From NCBI GenBank assembly GCA_903845315.1, contig CAIMWY010000441.1, forward strand, positions 1-6,034: a DNA stretch of 6,034 nucleotides, in the 5' to 3' direction. Positions 1 to 5,951 of the stretch are shown here, piece after piece. Made by a program: the position numbers and the translations under genes. The notes under the pieces are model-generated. The model did not search any database, had not been told where the DNA came from, and worked only from the letters and a program-made list of their open reading frames with translations. How positions within the stretch are numbered: the first letter of the stretch is position 1; each line of letters begins with the position of its first letter. This DNA is from an uncultured Burkholderiales bacterium. GTDB lineage: Bacteria; Pseudomonadota; Gammaproteobacteria; Burkholderiales; Burkholderiaceae.

Positions 1-452
1 ATCGACGCATTGGCAATCGGCATGCCCGTCAAATCGCAGACCATGGTTTGGAAATTCACCAAGGCTTCCATACGCCCCTGGCTGATCTCGGCTTGGTAGG
101 GCGTGTAGGCGGTGTACCAAGCGGGGTTCTCCAAGATGTTGCGCAAAATCACGCCCGGCGTGTGGGTGCCGTGGTAGCCCTGACCGATGAAGCTCTTGAG
201 CAACTGGTTGCGCTGCGCAATGGCTTTGAGCTCGCTCAGCGCCGCTGCTTCTGTCAGGGGGGCGGGCAGTTGCATGGGGTGGGCGCGGGCAATGCTGCGC
301 GGCACGATGCGTTCCATCAGCTCGCGCCGTGAGGGCACTGCCAAGGCCTGCAGCATGTGCGCTTCATCGGCCTCGCTCAAGCCAATGTGGCGTGCTGCAA
401 ATTCGTGGTCGTTTTCGAGTTCGCCCAAAGGCTTGGCAGATGGCATCAACAT
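1..452 (-). CDS. gcvP: Glycine dehydrogenase (aminomethyl-transferring), P-protein, N-terminal part
   Basis: This is the pyridoxal-phosphate subunit of the cytoplasmic glycine cleavage system. It decarboxylates glycine and passes the aminomethyl group to the lipoyl arm of GcvH. Only the first 150 codons are present and the gene continues past the left edge; the family is usually about 950 residues, so the PLP lysine lies outside. Recognisable P-protein features are RHIG at residues 21-24, [10 protein letters not shown] at 88-97, [20 protein letters not shown] at 98-117 and [10 protein letters not shown] at 118-127, followed by the [10 protein letters not shown] stretch. The reading begins Met-Leu-Met, so initiation could be at 452 or at 446. 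Neither has a convincing Shine-Dalgarno. The gene starts 21 bases after the gcvH stop, which suggests co-transcription and probably coupled translation. It is the last visible gene of the riboswitch-controlled gcvTHP operon. The identification is secure; only the exact start is open. Confidence 0.97.
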   Translation of the reverse strand, partial: MLMPSAKPLGELENDHEFAARHIGLSEADEAHMLQALAVPSRRELMERIVPRSIARAHPMQLPAPLTEAAALSELKAIAQRNQLLKSFIGQGYHGTHTPGVILRNILENPAWYTAYTPYQAEISQGRMEALVNFQTMVCDLTGMPIANAS

Positions 453-473
453 GGTCGGTCCGGGTGGGGTGAA

Positions 474-839
474 TCAGGCAATGAGTTGTTGGTAGCTGGT
501 TTCGTCCATCAAGGCGTCCAGCTGAGAAGGCTCGGCGAGTTTGACCTTGAAGAACCAACCGGCCCCCATGGGGTCGCTGTTGGCCAGCGAGGGGTCGTCG
601 CGCAAGGCGGCGTTGACCTCCACAATTTCGCCCGTCAAGGGCATGTAGACATCGGCAGCGGCTTTGACCGACTCGACCACACCGGCCACATCGCCTTGTT
701 TGAACTGCGTGCCCACTTCGGGCAGCTCGACAAACACCACATCGCCCAAGGCGTCTTGCGCATGCAAGGTGATGCCCACGGTGGCATGTGCGCCATCGGC
801 TTGAACCCATTCGTGGTCTTGTGTGTACTTGAGTGACAT
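474..839 (-). CDS. gcvH: Glycine cleavage system H protein (lipoyl carrier)
   Basis: This is the small lipoylated shuttle protein of the glycine cleavage complex. It carries the aminomethyl intermediate from GcvP to GcvT and the reduced lipoyl group to lipoamide dehydrogenase. The product is 121 residues, close to the normal 125-130. The N-terminus has the family's YTxDHEW signature (residues 5-11), and [20 protein letters not shown] follows at about 22-41. The lipoyl site is [10 protein letters not shown] with the modified lysine at residue 59, then [11 protein letters not shown], and GWFFKVKL lies near the C-terminus. The start at 839 is well supported by AAGGA about 7 bases upstream (complement of 846-850). 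It lies 47 bases after gcvT and 21 bases before gcvP. The gene for the L-protein (lipoamide dehydrogenase), the fourth component, is not in the window; in many bacteria it is encoded elsewhere and shared with the 2-oxoacid dehydrogenases. Confidence 0.98.
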   Translation of the reverse strand: MSLKYTQDHEWVQADGAHATVGITLHAQDALGDVVFVELPEVGTQFKQGDVAGVVESVKAAADVYMPLTGEIVEVNAALRDDPSLANSDPMGAGWFFKVKLAEPSQLDALMDETSYQQLIA

Positions 840-843
840 GGTG

Positions 844-850
844 TTTCCTT
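844..850 (-). promoter_or_regulatory. Ribosome-binding site of gcvH
   Basis: On the minus strand this reads AAAGGAAA, a good Shine-Dalgarno match ending a few bases before the ATG at 839. It fixes the gcvH start and is the strongest RBS in the gcv operon, which fits the need for plentiful H protein. Confidence 0.7.
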
Positions 851-886
851 TGTGAAGGTGAGGTGTGTGATGAAGATACGGCTGAA

Positions 887-2029
887 TCAGCCGCGGTAAT
901 AACGTGTGGGGTTGAATGGCATGGCACTGACCACCATGGCAACCGGTTTGCCGCGCACTTGCGCGAACACCGTGTGCCCCAGGGCCGCATGCGCGGGCGG
1001 CAGGTAAGCCATGGCAATGGCGTGGTCCACCGTGGGGGCCAGCAAGCCGCTGGTGACTTCGCCCAAGCGTTGGCCCTGGGCGTCTTGAATCTCAACATGC
1101 TCGCGCACCGGCACACGAACCTGCGCCACCAAGCCCACGCGTTGACGCGTCAGGGCTTGGCTGCCGTCAAGTTGGGCCAGCACTTTGTGCGCACCCGGAA
1201 ATCCGCCTGCGCGTGCACCGCCACTGCGGCGCACTTTTTGAATCGCCCAGCCCAAGCCCGCTTCGACGGGCGTGGTGGTGGTGTCGATGTCTTGGCCGTA
1301 CAAGCACAGGCCCGCTTCGAGGCGCAGCGAATTGCGCGCTCCCAAACCAATCGCCTGCACCTCAGACAGGGCCAGCAAGGCACTGGCCAATGCGCTGGCA
1401 TGCTCTGGCGGCACAGAAATTTCAAAACCGTCTTCGCCGGTGTAACCGCTGCGCGTGACGAACAAGGCGGCGCCTTGCCATTCAAAGGCTTGGCCGCTCA
1501 TGAACACCAGCTGATCAACCCCCGGCAAGAGTTGCGACAGGGCTTGGCAGGCCTGTGGGCCTTGCAAGGCCAGCAGCGCTTGCTCGGGCATGGGCTGCAC
1601 CTCGCAGAGGTGGCCTATCTTGGCTTGGATGTGCGCGATGTCGGCGGCCTTGCAGGCCCCGTTGACCACCACAAAGATGTCGTCGCCGCGGTTGACAAAC
1701 ATCAGATCGTCCAAGATGCCGCCGTCTTCATTGAGCAACAAGCCATAGCGTTGTTTGCCCACGGGCAGACCGACCACATCCACCGGCATCAATTGCTCAA
1801 ACGCGGCTGCGGCGTGGGGGCCCACCAAGCGCAGCTGGCCCATGTGCGACACGTCAAACAAGCCTGCGGCGTGTCGCGTGTGGTGGTGCTCGGCCATCAG
1901 GCCAAGGGGGTATTGCACCGGCATGCTGTAGCCTGCAAAAGGCACCATGCGGGCGCCCAAGGCGTGGTGTAACTCGTGGAGTGGCGTGAGAAATAGCGGT
2001 GTGTCGGACAAAGTGAGGGCTCCATGCAT
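887..2029 (-). CDS. gcvT: Aminomethyltransferase (T-protein) of the glycine cleavage system
   Basis: This protein transfers the aminomethyl carbon from GcvH-bound lipoate to tetrahydrofolate, giving 5,10-methylene-THF and ammonia. Its 380 residues compare with the usual 360-375. Motifs in order are [17 protein letters not shown] at 25-41, LFDVSHMGQ at 57-65, GGILDD at 103-108 (the conserved Asp of the folate pocket falls in this DD), [10 protein letters not shown] at 194-203, [19 protein letters not shown] at 230-248 and a C-terminal barrel ending [10 protein letters not shown]...AMAYL around 325-343. It is the first gene of the operon and follows the glycine riboswitch directly. The start is uncertain. 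The ATG at 2029 has no clear Shine-Dalgarno and follows a hairpin, whereas an in-frame TTG at 2011 lies 8 bases after GGAG and would give a 374-residue protein with a more typical N-terminus. The stop codon lies inside a short palindrome (879-893). Confidence 0.97.
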   Translation of the reverse strand: MHGALTLSDTPLFLTPLHELHHALGARMVPFAGYSMPVQYPLGLMAEHHHTRHAAGLFDVSHMGQLRLVGPHAAAAFEQLMPVDVVGLPVGKQRYGLLLNEDGGILDDLMFVNRGDDIFVVVNGACKAADIAHIQAKIGHLCEVQPMPEQALLALQGPQACQALSQLLPGVDQLVFMSGQAFEWQGAALFVTRSGYTGEDGFEISVPPEHASALASALLALSEVQAIGLGARNSLRLEAGLCLYGQDIDTTTTPVEAGLGWAIQKVRRSGGARAGGFPGAHKVLAQLDGSQALTRQRVGLVAQVRVPVREHVEIQDAQGQRLGEVTSGLLAPTVDHAIAMAYLPPAHAALGHTVFAQVRGKPVAMVVSAMPFNPTRYYRG

Positions 2030-2031
2030 GG

Positions 2032-2056
2032 CGTCACCAACCCCATGTGGGTGACG
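2032..2056 (-). promoter_or_regulatory. Hairpin before gcvT, possible expression platform
   Basis: On the minus strand CGTCACC (2056-2050) can pair perfectly with GGTGACG (2038-2032) across an 11-base loop, CACATGGGGTT. The helix ends two bases before the ATG at 2029. Its loop and 3' arm contain the only purine-rich stretch (GGGGTTGGTGA) that could serve as ribosome-binding site for that ATG. There is no run of T after it, so it is not an intrinsic terminator. It could instead hide the translation start. Whether glycine binding changes this pairing cannot be read by eye. Confidence 0.45.
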
Positions 2057-2060
2057 GGAA

Positions 2061-2241
2061 CCCTGTTGTCCGCTTTACCTGAGAGATTCAACGCTGAATG
2101 TGCAGCGACTTGCCCCTTCGGTGGGTGCTCAGCTTGGGAGCACCTCTCTCCAACAGAATCAGTTGTATCAGTCCCTGGTGCCTGAGCGTTCAGCCTTCGG
2201 CGGTTTGACCAAGCATCCAGCTGGGTGAAACTCTCTCCTGA
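2061..2241 (-). ncRNA. Tandem (two-aptamer) glycine riboswitch
   Basis: This leader RNA senses glycine and controls gcvTHP. Aptamer 1 runs from about 2241 to 2168. It opens TCAGGAGAG and closes GGGACTGA, so TCAG/CTGA forms P1. A long P2 arm has GTTT/AAAC, ACC/GGT and AGC/GCT pairs, then come CCGAAGG and CTCAGGCACCAGGGAC; its P3b is very short. A linker of about 11-13 bases follows. Aptamer 2 runs from about 2156 to 2061, with P1 CTGTTG/CAACAG, the GGAGAGAG core, a perfect 7-bp arm GGTGCTC/GAGCACC (2144-2138 with 2130-2124), CCGAAGGGGCAAG, a P3b of CGCTG/CAGCG, and CTCTCAGGTAAAGCGGAC. These are the conserved core elements of the glycine riboswitch family, seen twice. If transcription starts near 2243, almost no leader lies 5' of aptamer 1, so the leader-linker kink-turn known from other tandem riboswitches could not form. 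The class is well known; whether this copy acts by transcription or translation is not clear. Confidence 0.95.
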
Positions 2242-2242
2242 C

Positions 2243-2255
2243 GAAATAAATTCTA
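2243..2255 (-). promoter_or_regulatory. Probable -10 region and start of transcription of the gcv operon
   Basis: On the minus strand TAGAAT (2255-2250) matches the sigma-70 -10 consensus at five of six positions and lies so that RNA would begin near 2243, immediately before the first riboswitch helix. That placement is what makes it credible. No good -35 is found: the hexamer 17 bases upstream is poor, and the nearest TTG-containing one (TTGGGC) is 21 bases away inside the hairpin at 2269-2291. The promoter may depend on an activator. Confidence 0.4.
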
Positions 2256-2268
2256 CCCGATGCTTTTT

Positions 2269-2291
2269 GCAGTGGCGCCCAAGCGCCCTGC
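2269..2291 (-). terminator. Hairpin after the ETF-QO gene, possible terminator without a U-run
   Basis: On the minus strand GCAGGGCGC (2291-2283) can pair with GCGCCACTGC (2278-2269), giving nine base pairs with one bulged A and a TTGG loop. It begins one base after the ETF-QO stop codon. It is followed by AAAAAGC rather than T residues, so it is not a standard Rho-independent terminator. It could stabilise the ETF-QO mRNA 3' end, act as a weak terminator, or insulate the riboswitch promoter from read-through. Confidence 0.4.
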
Positions 2292-2292
2292 A

Positions 2293-3978
2293 TCACATGC
2301 CGCTGTAGTTGGGCCCGCCACCGCCTTCGGGGGTGACCCAGATGATGTTTTGGGTCGGGTCTTTGATGTCGCAAGTTTTGCAGTGCACGCAGTTTTGCGC
2401 GTTGATTTGCAAACGGTCCGAGTTGTCGTCGTTCTTGACGTACTCGTACACACCGGCTGGGCAATAGCGGCTCTCGGGCCCGGCGTATTGCACCAGGTTG
2501 ATGGCCACCGGCACCGAGGCGTCTTTGAGCGTGAGGTGCGCGGGCTGGTTTTCTTCGTGGTTGGTGTTGCTGATGAACACCGAGCTCAAGCGGTCAAACG
2601 TGAGCTGGCCATCGGGCTTGGGGTAATCAATCTTGGCGCAGTCGGCAGCGGGTTTGAGGCAGTTGTGGTCGGCCTTGTGCCCATGCAAAGTCCAAGGCGG
2701 CGTGTCGATGCCGAGCTTGGGCAACAGCCATTGCTCAATGCCGGTCATCAGCGTGCCAACCATCATGCCTTTTTTGAACCAGAGTTTGAAGTTGCGGTAC
2801 TTGTCCAACTCACGGGCCAACCAGCTGGCCTCAAAGGCTTGGGGGTAAGCGCTCAGGGTGTCGCTGCTGCGGCCTGCGGCCACGGCCTCAAACGCGGCCT
2901 CACCCGCCAAGGCGCCGCTCTTGATGGCGGCATGGCTGCCCTTGATGCGTGCGGCGTTCATGTAGCCCGCGTCGCAACCCACCAGCGCACCACCGGGGAA
3001 AGCTGTTTGGGGCAGGGCTTGCGGCGTGCCGTTGTTGATGGCGCGTGCGCCATAGCCAATGCGTTTGCCGCCTTCCAAGTGGGCGCGAATGCTGGGGTGG
3101 GTTTTCCAGCGCTGCATTTCTTCAAACGGGCTGAGCCATGGATTTTTATAGTCCAGGCCGAGTACAAAGCCCAGCGTGACTTTGTTGTCTTCGAGGTGGT
3201 ACAAAAAGCCACCTCCAAAGGTGTCGTCTTGCATGGGCCAGCCCGAGGTGTGCACCACCAAACCGGGCTTGGCTTTGGCGGGGTCGATTTCCCACAACTC
3301 TTTGATGCCGATGGCAAAGGTCTGTGTGTCGCGGCCTTCGTTGAGTTGGTATTTGGCAATCACTTGCTTGCCCAAGTGGCCGCGTGCGCCTTCTGCAAAC
3401 ACGGTGTACTTGGCATGCAGTTCCATGCCCAGTTGGAAGTTGTCTGTGGGTTCACCGTCTTTGCCCACACCGAGGTTGCCGGTGGCAACGCCTTTCACGG
3501 AACCATCGTCGTGGTAGAGCACTTCGGCCGCAGTAAAGCCAGGGAAGATTTCCACGCCCAAAGACTCGGCATGCGCCGTCATCCACTTCACCACATTGCT
3601 CAGCGACACCACGTAGCAGCCGTCGTTGTGGAAGTTGCGTGGCATCAGCCAGTGGGGGGTGCGGGTGGCGCCGGTTTCGGACAGCACCAGCAAGTCGTCA
3701 CCCGTGACCTCTTGGTTCAGGGGGCAGCCCAGTTCTTTCCAGTTGGGAATCAACTCGTTCATGGCTTTGGGGTCCATCACCGCACCCGACAAGATGTGTG
3801 CGCCGGGCTCTGAGCCTTTTTCAAGCACCACCACCGACACGTCTTTGCCGCTGTCGTTGGCCAGTTGCTTGATGCGAATGGCACAGGCCAGGCCGCTGGG
3901 GCCGCCGCCGACCACGACCACGTCGTAGTCCATGGCTTCACGCGGGCCGAACTGGGCCAGGATGTCTTGGGGTGTCAT
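2293..3978 (-). CDS. Electron-transfer flavoprotein:ubiquinone oxidoreductase (ETF-QO)
   Basis: This membrane-associated iron-sulfur flavoprotein takes electrons from reduced ETF and passes them to ubiquinone, linking acyl-CoA, dimethylglycine and sarcosine-type dehydrogenases to respiration. The product has 561 residues, the expected length for a bacterial member. The FAD dinucleotide-binding motif VVVGGGPSGLA lies at 21-31, with the ribose-binding Glu at 53 at the end of the second strand. Further FAD contacts are FAEGARGHLGKQVI (194-207) and GCDAGYMNAARIKGSHA (334-350). The C-terminal [4Fe-4S] ligands are all present: Cys506, Cys530, Cys533 and Cys536, the last three in CVHCKTC, with nearly the spacing of the mitochondrial enzyme. 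The start at 3978 gives the family-typical LAQFGPREAMDYDV lead-in, although the RBS is weak (GAG about 9 bases upstream). It lies 37 bases upstream of the probable gcv -10 on the same strand and diverges from the SDR/thioesterase pair. No etfA or etfB is in view. Confidence 0.97.
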   Translation of the reverse strand: MTPQDILAQFGPREAMDYDVVVVGGGPSGLACAIRIKQLANDSGKDVSVVVLEKGSEPGAHILSGAVMDPKAMNELIPNWKELGCPLNQEVTGDDLLVLSETGATRTPHWLMPRNFHNDGCYVVSLSNVVKWMTAHAESLGVEIFPGFTAAEVLYHDDGSVKGVATGNLGVGKDGEPTDNFQLGMELHAKYTVFAEGARGHLGKQVIAKYQLNEGRDTQTFAIGIKELWEIDPAKAKPGLVVHTSGWPMQDDTFGGGFLYHLEDNKVTLGFVLGLDYKNPWLSPFEEMQRWKTHPSIRAHLEGGKRIGYGARAINNGTPQALPQTAFPGGALVGCDAGYMNAARIKGSHAAIKSGALAGEAAFEAVAAGRSSDTLSAYPQAFEASWLARELDKYRNFKLWFKKGMMVGTLMTGIEQWLLPKLGIDTPPWTLHGHKADHNCLKPAADCAKIDYPKPDGQLTFDRLSSVFISNTNHEENQPAHLTLKDASVPVAINLVQYAGPESRYCPAGVYEYVKNDDNSDRLQINAQNCVHCKTCDIKDPTQNIIWVTPEGGGGPNYSGM

Positions 3979-4084
3979 GTTGTCTTACTCGGTTGTCTGA
4001 ATTGCGAGAGATTTTATGCGGTGTCTTGAGGGCGACATCACGCGTGCTTGTCATAATGAAACGTCACACACTCAGGAGTCATTC
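3979..4084. promoter_or_regulatory. Divergent intergenic region with promoters for ETF-QO and the SDR pair
   Basis: These 106 bases hold the upstream sequences of two divergent units. Toward the SDR (plus strand), TGTCATAAT at 4049-4057 is a good extended -10 (TG-n-CATAAT), predicting RNA from about 4064 and a leader of about 21 bases. Toward ETF-QO (minus strand), TAAAAT (complement of 4011-4016) is a five-of-six -10 match without a good -35, predicting a start near 4004. Between the two lies a short inverted repeat, GACA at 4034-4037 and TGTC at 4049-4052, overlapping the extended -10 element, which could be an operator but is short enough to be chance. Confidence 0.5.
4074..4078 (+). promoter_or_regulatory. 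Ribosome-binding site of the SDR gene
   Basis: AGGAG, six bases before the ATG at 4085, is a clear Shine-Dalgarno. It decides the start against the longer reading from 4016. Confidence 0.75.
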
Positions 4085-4867
4085 ATGGCGTACAGCATTG
4101 ATTTATCGGGCCGCGTGGCCTTGGTCACCGGCGCGTCCAGCGGCTTGGGCGCGCAGTTTGCCAAAACGCTGGCAAGCGCGGGTGCCGCCGTGGTGTTGGC
4201 CAGCCGTCGGGTTGAAAAGCTCAAAGCATTGCGCGCTGAGATTGAGGCCGAAGGTGGCGACGCCCATGTGGTGGCCTTGGATGTGACCGATTTAGACAGC
4301 ATCAAGTCTGCTGTGGCCCATGCCGAAACCGAGGTGGGCAGCATCGACATCTTGGTCAACAACTCGGGCGTTAGCACCATGCAACGCGTGCAAGACATCA
4401 GCGAAGAAGACTTTGACTTCATCTTCAACACCAACGTCAAAGGCTCGTTCTTTGTGGCGCAAGAGGTGGGCAAGCGCATGTTGGCCCGCGCCAAAGGTGC
4501 CGCACCCGGCAGCTTTACCGGCGGGCGCATCATCAACATTGCCTCGGTGGGTGGGCTCAAGGTGTTGCCGCAAATTGGCGCCTATTGCATGAGCAAAGCA
4601 GCCGTGGTGCAAATGACCAAGGTGCTGGCCATGGAGTGGGGGCGCTTTGGCATCAACGTCAACGCCATTTGCCCGGGCTATATCGACACCGAGATCAACC
4701 ACCACCACTGGGAAACCGAACAAGGCCAAAAGTTGGTCAACATGTTTCCGCGCAAACGCGTGGGCCAGGTGCAAGACCTCGATGCCTTGCTGGTGATGTT
4801 GGCTAGCGCGGAGAGCAACTTCATCAACGGCGCCATCATGACGGCGGACGATGGGTTTTCTTTATGA
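4085..4867 (+). CDS. Short-chain dehydrogenase/reductase (classical SDR), NAD(P)-dependent
   Basis: This is a 260-residue classical SDR, the usual length, and probably a cytoplasmic oxidoreductase of a hydroxy/keto substrate. The glycine-rich nucleotide loop is TGASSGLG at 15-22. SRR at 40-42 after the second strand points to NADPH rather than NADH. LDV with Asp66 contacts adenine, and NNSG at 92-95 stands where NNAG is usual. The catalytic tetrad is Asn117, Ser154, Tyr167 and Lys171 (YxxxK), followed by CPGYIDTE at 196-203. The C-terminal MTADDGF is a variant of the usual vDGG end. The start at 4085 is chosen for its AGGAG; the frame is open back to 4016, but that extension lies over the promoter. 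Its stop overlaps the start of the thioesterase gene, so the two are surely one operon. The substrate cannot be told from sequence. With a thioesterase partner and ETF-QO next door, a 3-hydroxyacyl-CoA/3-ketoacyl-CoA step is plausible, but this is inference. Confidence 0.93.
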   Translation: MAYSIDLSGRVALVTGASSGLGAQFAKTLASAGAAVVLASRRVEKLKALRAEIEAEGGDAHVVALDVTDLDSIKSAVAHAETEVGSIDILVNNSGVSTMQRVQDISEEDFDFIFNTNVKGSFFVAQEVGKRMLARAKGAAPGSFTGGRIINIASVGGLKVLPQIGAYCMSKAAVVQMTKVLAMEWGRFGINVNAICPGYIDTEINHHHWETEQGQKLVNMFPRKRVGQVQDLDALLVMLASAESNFINGAIMTADDGFSL

Positions 4868-5286
4868 AGTTTGAAATTCCAGAGCACAAAAAACTGGTGC
4901 ACCACATGACCATCCCCATCCGTTGGGGCGACATGGACGCCATGGGTCATGTGAACAACACCACCTACTTCAGGTATCTAGAAACCATCCGCATCGATTG
5001 GTTTTATGCCATCGGCACGGGCCCCAACCCGACGGGCTGTGGCCCGGTGATCGTCAACGCGTTTTGCAATTTTTACAAACAGCTCGAATACCCCGGCGAT
5101 GTGCTGATCAAGATGTACACCAGCGACCCAGGCCGCACCACGTTTGAGTCGTGGGCCACCATGGAGTTGGCCAGCCAACCCGGGCTTATTTATGCTGCCG
5201 GTGGTGCCACCACCATTTGGGTGGATTTTCCTCAACAAAAAGCGATTGAGTTGCCAGATTGGCTGCGTGCCATCGTCACGCCCTGA
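4864..5286 (+). CDS. Hotdog-fold acyl-CoA thioesterase (4HBT/YbgC-like family)
   Basis: This 140-residue single-domain protein has the size of 4-hydroxybenzoyl-CoA/YbgC-type thioesterases, which hydrolyse acyl-CoA to free acid and CoA. The signature is R20-W-G-D-M-D-A-M-G-H-V-N-N32: Asp25 aligns with the catalytic Asp17 of the Pseudomonas 4-hydroxybenzoyl-CoA thioesterase, and GHVNN with YFRYLE after it is the start of the long hotdog helix. The rest fits the hotdog sheet (VIVNAFCNFYKQLEYPGD, then the GRTTFESW strand and the AAGGATTIWVDF strand). The ATG is embedded in the SDR stop as ATGA, and only a weak purine stretch lies upstream, so translation is probably coupled. The chain-length or aromatic preference is not readable. 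The pairing suggests that the SDR product is a CoA thioester later released as acid. Confidence 0.92.
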   Translation: MKFEIPEHKKLVHHMTIPIRWGDMDAMGHVNNTTYFRYLETIRIDWFYAIGTGPNPTGCGPVIVNAFCNFYKQLEYPGDVLIKMYTSDPGRTTFESWATMELASQPGLIYAAGGATTIWVDFPQQKAIELPDWLRAIVTP

Positions 5287-5320
5287 ATGTTCGCAATAAG
5301 CGCTGACTAAAAGGGACAAG

Positions 5321-5914
5321 CTACTTTTGTTTGGGCACACGACCCAGCATATAAAACTCAGCATTGGGCATCATGCTGCTGAAATTGGCGATGCGGTTGC
5401 TCATGCCAAAAAACGCGGTGATGGAGGCGATGTCCCAAATGTCTTCGTCGTTGAAGCCGTGAGCGTGCAGGGCAGCAAAGTCTGCCTCGTTGACCGTGTC
5501 GCTGTGCAGGCACACCTTGACGGCAAAGTCGAGCATGGCGCGTTGGCGTGGCGTGATGTCGGCCTTGCGGTAGTTCACGGCCACTTGGTCGGCCACCAAG
5601 GGCTTTTTCTCGTAGATGCGCAAGATGGCGCCATGGGCCACCACGCAGTACAGACAGTTGTTGGCCGCGCTGGTGGTGGTGACGATCATCTCGCGGTCAC
5701 CCTTGGTCAAGTTGCTGTTGCGCCCCACTGTCTCGGGCAGCATCAGCGCATCATGGTAGGCAAAGAAAGCTCGCCACTCAGCCGGACGACGTGCAAAGGC
5801 CAAAAACACATGGGGCACAAAGCCCGATTTGTCTTGCACCTCTAAGATTTTGGTGCGAATGTCTTCAGGCACGTCTTTGAGTTCGGGGTAGGGGTAACGG
5901 GGTGTGGTCGTCAT
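5321..5914 (-). CDS. AhpD-like peroxidase-related protein (carboxymuconolactone decarboxylase fold)
   Basis: This 197-residue protein belongs to the AhpD/CMD superfamily, resembling the 'uncharacterized peroxidase-related enzyme' group. The active-site pattern is complete: Cys87 and Cys90 in CLYC, His94 four residues on, and Glu75 twelve residues before Cys87. This reproduces the spacing of Glu118, Cys130, Cys133 and His137 in mycobacterial AhpD. A thiol-dependent peroxidase or disulfide-reductase role is therefore likely, but the partner and substrate are unknown. The second half (ITPRQRAMLDFAVKVC, then the HGFNDEDIWDIASITAFFG helices) is typical of the family. The start at 5914 has AGGAG seven bases upstream (complement of 5922-5926). 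The gene follows a partial response-regulator gene after 37 bases on the same strand, with no terminator between, so they are likely co-transcribed. It converges on the thioesterase gene with only 34 bases between stop codons. Confidence 0.9.
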   Translation of the reverse strand: MTTTPRYPYPELKDVPEDIRTKILEVQDKSGFVPHVFLAFARRPAEWRAFFAYHDALMLPETVGRNSNLTKGDREMIVTTTSAANNCLYCVVAHGAILRIYEKKPLVADQVAVNYRKADITPRQRAMLDFAVKVCLHSDTVNEADFAALHAHGFNDEDIWDIASITAFFGMSNRIANFSSMMPNAEFYMLGRVPKQK

Positions 5915-5921
5915 CTGCTGA

Positions 5922-5926
5922 CTCCT
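5922..5926 (-). promoter_or_regulatory. Ribosome-binding site of the AhpD-like gene
   Basis: The minus strand reads AGGAG seven bases before the ATG at 5914, an ideal Shine-Dalgarno that fixes this start. Confidence 0.7.
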
Positions 5927-5951
5927 ATGTGTTGTCTCTTTGACTCGATTG

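Noticed and set aside
833..1972. Long open frame of 379 codons on the plus strand opposite gcvT
   Set aside because: It is the mirror of gcvT's codon bias; the protein is Gln/His/Ala-rich with no family motif, and gcvT is certain.
2061..2241. Small peptide-coding frames across the riboswitch leader
   Set aside because: The conserved bases are those of the RNA aptamers, and the short frames break across helices without sensible protein content.
2260..3813. Long open frame of 517 codons on the plus strand opposite ETF-QO
   Set aside because: It lies wholly antisense to a gene with full FAD and iron-sulfur motifs, has a composition rich in Val/His/Gly typical of shadow frames in GC-rich DNA, and shows no recognisable domain or RBS.
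4016..4084. N-terminal extension of the SDR starting at 4016
   Set aside because: It would include 23 residues not seen in SDRs, overlaps the extended -10 promoter, and has no RBS, while the ATG at 4085 has AGGAG at good spacing.
4292..4774. Antisense open frame of 160 codons opposite the SDR
   Set aside because: Shadow of a well-supported gene; no motif, no RBS.
5287..5328. Possible bidirectional terminator between the thioesterase and AhpD-like genes
   Set aside because: The only pairing is AAAAG/CTTTT around a 10-base loop, too weak and AT-only for a convincing terminator.
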